A stretch of 48,542 bases of DNA from Albidovulum sp. (GTDB taxonomy: Bacteria > Pseudomonadota > Alphaproteobacteria > Rhodobacterales > Rhodobacteraceae). Shown piece by piece: positions 43,119 through 48,542 of this stretch. Where the stretch lies: the NCBI GenBank assembly GCA_030837825.1, contig JAUQYB010000001.1, positions 1-48,542 on the forward strand, given 5' to 3'. Each line of letters opens with the position of its first letter. Positions within the stretch are counted from its first letter, which is position 1. The position numbers were made by a program, and so were the translations under genes. The notes under the pieces are model-generated. The model did not search any database, was not told the DNA's origin, and was given only the letters and a program-made list of their open reading frames with translations.

Positions 43119-45542
43119 TCAGCCGCGCATCCGTGCCCCGTCCGCATCCCAGAGCGGCCCGTCGATCCGCCGGGCCTTGCGGCTTTCGCCGAGGATCTCG
43201 ATCTCCACCTCGCGCGTGCCGGCCAGATCGGCCGGCAGGAAGCCCTGCGCCACCGATGTGCCGGTCCAGTGCGAATAGCCGCCCGAGGTGCAGAAGCCGA
43301 CTACCTTGTCCCCGATCCAGATCGGCTCATAGGCCACCACATCGGCATCCCCGGCCTCGACCGCGAAGGCGCAGAGCCGCCGTTTCGGCCCTTCGGCCTT
43401 TTCCTTCAGCGCCGCGGCCTTGCCGATCCAGTCGGCTTCCTTGTTCCAGCGGATGAAACGGTCGATGCCGGTTTCGCCGGGGAAGTAGTCGGGGCTGAAT
43501 TCCCGCGCCCAGGAGCCGAACAGCTTGTCGAGCCTGAGCGACATCATCGCCCGCATCCCGAAGGGCCTGAGGCCAAGATCCTGCCCCGCGCCCCACAGCG
43601 CATTCCAGAGCGCGCGCTGTGCCATGAAATCGCAATAGATCTCATAACCCAGATCGCCGGTATAGCTGACGCGCTGCACCAGGCAGTCGGCCATGCCCAC
43701 GGTCATGCGCCGCGCGTCCATGAACTTCAGCGCCTCGCCCGACACATCGGCCCGCGTCACCCGTGCCAGCAGCTCGCGCGCCTTCGGCCCGGCGATCTGG
43801 AAGCCGGTCAGCCGGTCCGAGACGTTCTCGACCGTCACGCCCGGTTCGGCATGGGCCTGAAACCAGCGCAGGTGCTGGTCCTGCGCGCCGTAGCTGCCGG
43901 TGATCTGGAATTCGTCATCCGCGAGGCAGGTGACGGTGAAGTCGCCGATGATCTTGCCCCTGGGCGACAGCATCGGCGTCAGGCTGATCCGCCCCGGCGC
44001 CGGGATCGCCCCGGCCATCATCACGTCAAGCCAGGCGCGGGCCTTGGCGCCCCGGATGCGGAACTTGCCGAAGTTCTGGATTTCGTTGATGCCGACGCCC
44101 TCGCGCACCGCGCGCACCTCGCGCGCCGTTGCTTCCCAGGCGTTCGAGCGCTTGAAGCTTGGCGTTTCATAGCGCGGCTCGCCGGGCAGGGCGAAGTAGT
44201 TCGGCACCTCGAGCCCGTATTGCGCGCCCCAGACTGCGCCCATGCCGTCGAAGATGTCATACATCGGCGTGGTGCGGAACGGCCGCGCCGCGGGGCGTTC
44301 CTCGTTCGGATAGCTGACCGAGAAGCGCATCTGATAGGTCTCGATCACCTTCGGCACGGTATAGCCGGGCGTCGTCCACTTGCCGAAGCGCGCCACGTCG
44401 AAGCCGCGCGGGTCGACCTCGGTTTCGCCGTGGATCATCCATTCGGCAAGGCTTTTCCCCATGCCGCCGCCCTGGCTGAAGCCGGCCATCACCGCGCAGG
44501 CCGACCAGTAGTTGCGCAGGCCCGGCACCGGCCCGATCAACGGGTTGCCGTCGGGGGCGAAGGTGAAGGGCCCGTGGATCACCCGCTTGACGCCCGACCG
44601 TTCCAGCACCGGGAAGCGGCGATAGGCGAAGGCGACCGAATCCTCGATCTTGTCCCATTGCTCGTTCAGAAGCTCGTGTCCGAAATTCCACGGCGTGCCG
44701 TCGACTGCCCAGGGCTCGCAGGGCTTTTCGTAAAAGCCGATGCACAGCCCGCGCCCTTCCTGGCGCAGGTAGCTTTCGCCGCCGGGGTCCATCACATGCG
44801 GAAATTCCTTGCCGGATTTCAGGATCTCCATGATCTCGGGGATGTCGTCGGTCACCAGATACTGGTGCGCCATCGGCAGAAGCGGCAGGTAGACCCCGGC
44901 CATCGCGCCGATCTCGCGCGCCCAGAGCCCGCCGGCGTTGACCAGATGCTCGGCGATCACCGTGCCCTTTTCGGTCACCACCTGCCAGGTGCCATCAGGG
45001 CGCGGGCTGGTTTCCAGCACCCGGTTGTGCAGCACGATTTCCGCGCCCCCCATGCGCGCGGCCTTGGCATAGGCATGGGTGGTGCCCGAGGGGTCGAGGT
45101 GGCCGTCAAGCGGATCGTAAAGCGCGCCGACGATCCCGTCGAGGTTGACCTGCCCGAAGGTGAAGTCGTGCACCTCCTGCGGGGTGAGGATTTCGGTATG
45201 CAGCCCCATGTAGCGGTGCTTGGCGCGTTCGGCCTTCAGCATCTCGAACCGGGCCATGTTGTCGGCAAGGGTGATGCCGCCGACATGGTGGAGCCCGCAG
45301 GAAAGGCCGGTGATCTTCTCCAGCTCCTTGTAAAGCTGGATCGTGTAGCCCTGAAGCGCCGCCATGTTGGTGTCGCCGTTCAGGGTGTGGAAGCCGCCCG
45401 CCGCGTGCCAGGTCGAGCCCGAGGTCAGTTCCGACCGCTCGATCAGCATCACGTCGGTCCAGCCGAGCTTGGTCAGGTGGTAAAGGACCGAACAGCCGAC
45501 GACGCCGCCGCCGATGACAACGACCTGTGCCTGGGTCTTCAT
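43119..45542 (-). CDS. Dimethylglycine/sarcosine dehydrogenase-type FAD and GcvT-domain oxidoreductase
   Basis: An 807-residue protein. Residues about 5-375 are an FAD-dependent DAO domain (VVVIGGGVVGCSVLYHL; GSTWHAAGG with His46 at the position that carries covalent FAD in this family). A linker (FAO-M) region follows to about 435, then a GcvT tetrahydrofolate-binding aminomethyltransferase domain and its C-terminal barrel (about 435-800). Such enzymes demethylate N-methylated glycine derivatives and pass the one-carbon unit to folate. Exact substrate unknown. ATG 45542 follows GAGGG. It is divergent from a GT39 gene. Confidence 0.9.
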   Translation of the reverse strand: MKTQAQVVVIGGGVVGCSVLYHLTKLGWTDVMLIERSELTSGSTWHAAGGFHTLNGDTNMAALQGYTIQLYKELEKITGLSCGLHHVGGITLADNMARFEMLKAERAKHRYMGLHTEILTPQEVHDFTFGQVNLDGIVGALYDPLDGHLDPSGTTHAYAKAARMGGAEIVLHNRVLETSPRPDGTWQVVTEKGTVIAEHLVNAGGLWAREIGAMAGVYLPLLPMAHQYLVTDDIPEIMEILKSGKEFPHVMDPGGESYLRQEGRGLCIGFYEKPCEPWAVDGTPWNFGHELLNEQWDKIEDSVAFAYRRFPVLERSGVKRVIHGPFTFAPDGNPLIGPVPGLRNYWSACAVMAGFSQGGGMGKSLAEWMIHGETEVDPRGFDVARFGKWTTPGYTVPKVIETYQMRFSVSYPNEERPAARPFRTTPMYDIFDGMGAVWGAQYGLEVPNYFALPGEPRYETPSFKRSNAWEATAREVRAVREGVGINEIQNFGKFRIRGAKARAWLDVMMAGAIPAPGRISLTPMLSPRGKIIGDFTVTCLADDEFQITGSYGAQDQHLRWFQAHAEPGVTVENVSDRLTGFQIAGPKARELLARVTRADVSGEALKFMDARRMTVGMADCLVQRVSYTGDLGYEIYCDFMAQRALWNALWGAGQDLGLRPFGMRAMMSLRLDKLFGSWAREFSPDYFPGETGIDRFIRWNKEADWIGKAAALKEKAEGPKRRLCAFAVEAGDADVVAYEPIWIGDKVVGFCTSGGYSHWTGTSVAQGFLPADLAGTREVEIEILGESRKARRIDGPLWDADGARMRG

Positions 45543-45656
45543 GGATATGTCCCTCGCATTGGCGGCCGCGGGCGGCGACCGTGCCTTCGCCGAAAATGGC
45601 AAAGGCATTTCGCTGCAGAGAGACTGTTTGCGACGGAAGGTGTCGTATTCTGCGTC

Positions 45657-45691
45657 AACCCCGTCGATTTCGCGCCTGTCCAACCGGGGTT
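45657..45691. promoter_or_regulatory. Inverted repeat between the flavoprotein and GT39 genes
   Basis: AACCCCG (45657-45663) and CGGGGTT (45685-45691) are perfect complements separated by 21 bases, in the 214-base divergent region. Possible operator or leader stem. Confidence 0.3.
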
Positions 45692-45756
45692 TGATTGCTC
45701 CGCGGGGGAACGGGCGGCTAAACAGTCGGCGGCGCGAGAACCCGAAGGAGCCGACC

Positions 45757-47337
45757 TTGATTCTTCCCCGAACGGCTCTTGCAGCGATGGGGCTCGCCGT
45801 CCTTCTCGTGGCCTTCGTGGCCCTGCGCCCGCTACTGCCGGTCGACGAGACGCGCTATCTCGACGTTGCCTGGGAAATGTGGCTCAGCGGCGACCACTTC
45901 CATCTCACGCGCAACTTCGAGCTTTACGCCCACAAGCCGCCGCTTCTCTTCTGGCTGATCAACCTGGTCTGGTCGGTGACCGGGGTCGCGGAGTTTCCCG
46001 CGCGGCTGATCGGGCCCGGCTTCGCGGTGGCGCTGGCGCTTGCCACGGCGCGGCTCGGGCGCAGGCTCTGGCCCGGGGATGCCGGGATCGGGGGGCGGGC
46101 CATCGCGGTTCTCTGCGGTTTCCCGGTCTTCCTGATCTACGCCAGCGCCACCATGTTCGACACGATGCTGGCGCTTGCGGTCGTCCTTGGCATCGGGGTT
46201 CTCTGGCGGATCGGCCAGGGCGGGGGCGGGACGCGCGACTGGCTGGCCTTCGGCGCGGTGCTGGCGTTCGGCACCTATGCCAAGGGTCCGGTGGTCTTCG
46301 TCCACCTGCTGCCCGTCCTTCTGGCCATGCCGCTCTGGGCCGCGGACCGCCCCGGGGGGGCCGAGCGCCTGAGGGGCTTCGGCATCGCCTTCGGGTTCGG
46401 GCTGGCGCTCGTCGCGCTCTGGCTGGTGCCGGCGGTGGTCCGCGGCAGCGCCGCCTATCGGGAGGAGATTCTGTGGACCCAGTCCGCGGCCCGCGTCGCG
46501 GGCGGGATGGCGCATGACCGGCCCGTCTGGTTCCTGTTCGCGCTCCTGCCGGTGCTTCTCTTTCCCTGGGGCTGGTCCTGGCGGCTGTGGCGCGGGCTGG
46601 CCCGGGGGGTGCGGGGCGACCCCGCGGCACGGATGGCGATGATCTGGGCCGGGGCGGCGCTTGTCCTCTTCTCGCTGATCTCGGGAAAGCAGGCGCACTA
46701 CCTGATGCCGGAATTCCCGGCCGCAGCGCTCCTTTTCGCCCGGGGCCTTGCCCGGCTGGGCGAGGGAGGGGCGGGCGATGGCAGGGGGGGCTCGCTCGCG
46801 CCGCTGGTGCCGGCGCTGATCGGGCTTGCCGCGCTTGCCCTTGCGGCGGGGCTGATCCCTGCCGGCGGCGATCTTTCCGACCTCGTGCCGCTTTCGGCGG
46901 TGGCCCTGTTCGGTGCGCTCAATCTCGCGCTCGGGCTCGCGGTCTGGCGGCTGCCGTTTCGCGCCGGTCAGGTTCTGGCCGGCGCCGGCGTCGCGGCCCT
47001 CGCGCATCTCCTGATCGCGACAACCGGGCTTGGCGCCGCCCATGACGCAAGCACGATCGCGGCGCGGCTTGTGCCGGTGGCCGATCGCGGCCTGGCGATT
47101 TCAGGCGTGACATACAATGCCGAGTTCAATTTCGCCGCACGCCTCACCCGGCCGGTGGCGACCCCCTCCACGCCGGCCGAGCTTGCGGCCTGGAGCGCGG
47201 CGCATCCCGGCGGGCTGGTCTTCGGTCCGCTGGGGCGCGTTCCCCTGACCGCCGCGCCCGAGACGACGCTGCGCTACCACGGCCTGACCTGGGGCTTCTG
47301 GCCGGCCGGGGTGGCCGCCCTCAGCGTTCGGGGATGA
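45757..47337 (+). CDS. Glycosyltransferase family 39 membrane protein
   Basis: A 526-residue polytopic membrane protein of the ArnT/PMT superfamily, which transfers a sugar from a polyprenyl-phosphate donor to lipid A, protein or other acceptors. The first periplasmic loop has the catalytic acidic motif DETRYLDVAWEMW, followed by HKPPLLFWLINLVW. About ten further hydrophobic helices and a small C-terminal periplasmic domain follow. The TTG start at 45757 is supported by AAGGAG 6 bases upstream and by the first helix beginning right after it. The end overlaps the convergent livM-type gene by 17 bases. Confidence 0.87.
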   Translation: MILPRTALAAMGLAVLLVAFVALRPLLPVDETRYLDVAWEMWLSGDHFHLTRNFELYAHKPPLLFWLINLVWSVTGVAEFPARLIGPGFAVALALATARLGRRLWPGDAGIGGRAIAVLCGFPVFLIYASATMFDTMLALAVVLGIGVLWRIGQGGGGTRDWLAFGAVLAFGTYAKGPVVFVHLLPVLLAMPLWAADRPGGAERLRGFGIAFGFGLALVALWLVPAVVRGSAAYREEILWTQSAARVAGGMAHDRPVWFLFALLPVLLFPWGWSWRLWRGLARGVRGDPAARMAMIWAGAALVLFSLISGKQAHYLMPEFPAAALLFARGLARLGEGGAGDGRGGSLAPLVPALIGLAALALAAGLIPAGGDLSDLVPLSAVALFGALNLALGLAVWRLPFRAGQVLAGAGVAALAHLLIATTGLGAAHDASTIAARLVPVADRGLAISGVTYNAEFNFAARLTRPVATPSTPAELAAWSAAHPGGLVFGPLGRVPLTAAPETTLRYHGLTWGFWPAGVAALSVRG

Positions 47338-48542
47338 GCCCGCGCGGGCTGAACCTGAGGACCAGCAGCAGCACCAGCCCCATCGTCAGAAGACGCATGT
47401 GCGCGGCGCTGTCCTGAAGGTGGGTCTTGAGCGCGCCGTCGGCCATGCCCGCGGTGATCAGCCCCATCAGCGCGTTGCCCCAGGGCTCCACCTTGATCCA
47501 GAGGAACCAGATCAGGAAGCCGCCGAGGATCGCGCCCCAGTTGTTGCCCGATCCGCCGACGATGACCATGACCCAGATCAGGAAGGTGAAGCGCAAGGGG
47601 TTGTAGGTGCCGGGGGTGAGCTGGCTGTCGAGGGTGACGATCATCGCGCCGGCAAGGCCGCAGACCGCGGAGCCGAGGATGAAGACCTGCAGATGCCGGC
47701 GCGTCACGTTTTTGCCCATCGCCTCGGCCGCCGTCTCGTTGTCGCGGATCGCGCGCATCATCCGGCCCCAGGGCGACTTCAGCGCCAGTTCGGAGGCCCA
47801 GATGAGCGCGAGCAGGACCACCGTGAAGAGCGCGGCATAGAGAAGCTTCACCACCACCGTCGAGGCCGTCACCGGATCGGCGCCGAAGCCCGCCGCCCAA
47901 TCGACGAAGCCGGGGCTCGCCTGCAGGTCGACCTCGTAGGGGACCGGCCGGGGAATGCCGATGACGTTCTTCACCCCCCGTGCGAGCCAGTCCTCGTTCT
48001 TCATCACCGCAAGGATGATCTCGGCAATCCCGAGCGTGGCGATGGCCAGATAGTCCGAGCGCAGGCCGAGCGCGGTCTTGCCGATGAGCCAGGCGGCGCC
48101 TGCCGCGAGAAGCGCGCCCACCGGCCAGGCGAGAAGGACCGGCAGGCCGAGCCCGCCGAGGTTGGAATGCGTCGCGGGCTGGAACGCCTCCACGACCTCG
48201 GCGGCAGGATCGAAGATCGCGCGGAAGAGGAAGAACCCGGCGATGAGCGTGACGAGGATCGCCGCCGCCCGCGTCCCGCCCGCGAGCCGCCGGTTGGCAA
48301 GGATCGCGAGCGCCACGACGCCCACGCCGACCGCAAGCGCGAAAAGAAGCCGGAAGGCGCCGTCCGCGGTCCAGACCTCGGTCACCGGCTGGGTGGCGAC
48401 GAGGACGGGCGCAAGCCCGCCGAGCGCCACGAAGCCCATGATCCCGACGTTGAACAGCCCGGCATAGCCCCACTGCATGTTCACGCCGAGCGCGAGGATC
48501 GCCGAGATCAGCCCCATGTTGAGGATGCCGAGCGCGGTGTTC
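47321..48542 (-). CDS. Branched-chain amino acid/urea-type ABC permease LivM (partial, start beyond window)
   Basis: At least 406 codons of a LivM-type inner membrane permease, which moves amino acids, urea or related compounds in an ABC importer. Family features: ALGVNMQWGYAGLFNVGIMGFVALG near the N-terminus, SDYLAIATLGIAEI, the cytoplasmic EAA-like SPWGRMMRAIRDNETAAEAMGKNV loop, and MVIVGGSGNNWGAILGGFLIW. The reading frame is open to the window end, so the ATG at 48517 may be internal. Residues about 45-125 form an insert longer than in E. coli LivM. The rest of the transporter should lie outside the window. Confidence 0.88.
   Translation of the reverse strand, partial: NTALGILNMGLISAILALGVNMQWGYAGLFNVGIMGFVALGGLAPVLVATQPVTEVWTADGAFRLLFALAVGVGVVALAILANRRLAGGTRAAAILVTLIAGFFLFRAIFDPAAEVVEAFQPATHSNLGGLGLPVLLAWPVGALLAAGAAWLIGKTALGLRSDYLAIATLGIAEIILAVMKNEDWLARGVKNVIGIPRPVPYEVDLQASPGFVDWAAGFGADPVTASTVVVKLLYAALFTVVLLALIWASELALKSPWGRMMRAIRDNETAAEAMGKNVTRRHLQVFILGSAVCGLAGAMIVTLDSQLTPGTYNPLRFTFLIWVMVIVGGSGNNWGAILGGFLIWFLWIKVEPWGNALMGLITAGMADGALKTHLQDSAAHMRLLTMGLVLLLVLRFSPRGLIPER

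Noticed and set aside
43269..46517. 1082-codon + strand frame across the flavoprotein and GT39 genes
   Set aside because: Runs antisense to the dehydrogenase and out of frame in GT39; no recognisable domain.
1..48542. CRISPR arrays, insertion sequences or prophage genes
   Set aside because: No regularly spaced repeats, transposase motifs or phage structural genes were found.

Overview
The window is about 70% G+C, almost fully coding, and carries single-copy chromosomal genes in an order typical of Rhodobacterales (alphaproteobacteria, Rhodobacter/Rhodovulum-like). Indicators are the dusB(nifR3)-ntrB-ntrC-ntrY-ntrX-trkA-trkH-hfq-hflX block, recA followed by alaS, a fused ispDF gene, a CckA hybrid kinase, DUF6477/DUF6456 proteins, an alphaproteobacterial GAAC-N7-GAAC SOS box, and several TTAA-N7-TTAA-like CtrA sites. 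I cannot name a species. There are no insertion sequences, phage genes or CRISPR arrays.

Layout. 1-3734 (minus): a tightly coupled operon of class III aminotransferase, beta-keto acid cleavage enzyme (BKACE), GNAT acetyltransferase and an HDAC-like amidohydrolase that is cut by the window edge. This set matches the steps of the biochemically described acetylated beta-lysine degradation route and is the best candidate here for an unassigned pathway. 3865-12753: an RsmB-type rRNA methyltransferase, cckA with a perfect CtrA box, a small sulfotransferase, recA with SOS box, alaS and a DUF1330 gene. 12977-17192: a class II glutamine amidotransferase and an MttB-family methyltransferase, whose leaders share a 10-base box followed by a hairpin, then DUF6477 and DUF6456 genes transcribed divergently. 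17229-22195: aquaporin, lipA, a diheme cytochrome c, two cytochrome c' paralogues and a divergent LysR regulator. 22203-25618: a small membrane protein with hpt, a COQ10/RatA-like protein, pncC (cinA C-terminal domain), pgpA and ispDF.

25820-37793: the nitrogen regulation, potassium uptake and hfq/hflX block. Both NtrC and NtrX lack the GAFTGA loop needed to contact sigma-54. hflX has no ATG, GTG or TTG start that would preserve its conserved N-terminus; a CTG overlapping the hfq stop codon is the best candidate. 37790-39861: DsbB-like, YqaA/DedA-like and YpfJ-like proteins.

39921-43036: tRNA-Leu(CAA), a repeat-containing region of about 700 bases without a convincing gene, two tandem Hint-domain genes (the first preceded in frame by a coding-like stretch ending in TAG) and a MocA-like nucleotidyltransferase. 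43119-48542: a dimethylglycine/sarcosine dehydrogenase-type flavoprotein with a GcvT domain, a GT39 glycosyltransferase and the start-truncated gene of a LivM-type permease.

Most operons show stop/start overlaps (ATGA, GTGA, TGATG). Several starts are GTG or TTG; these were chosen from Shine-Dalgarno position and family N-termini.
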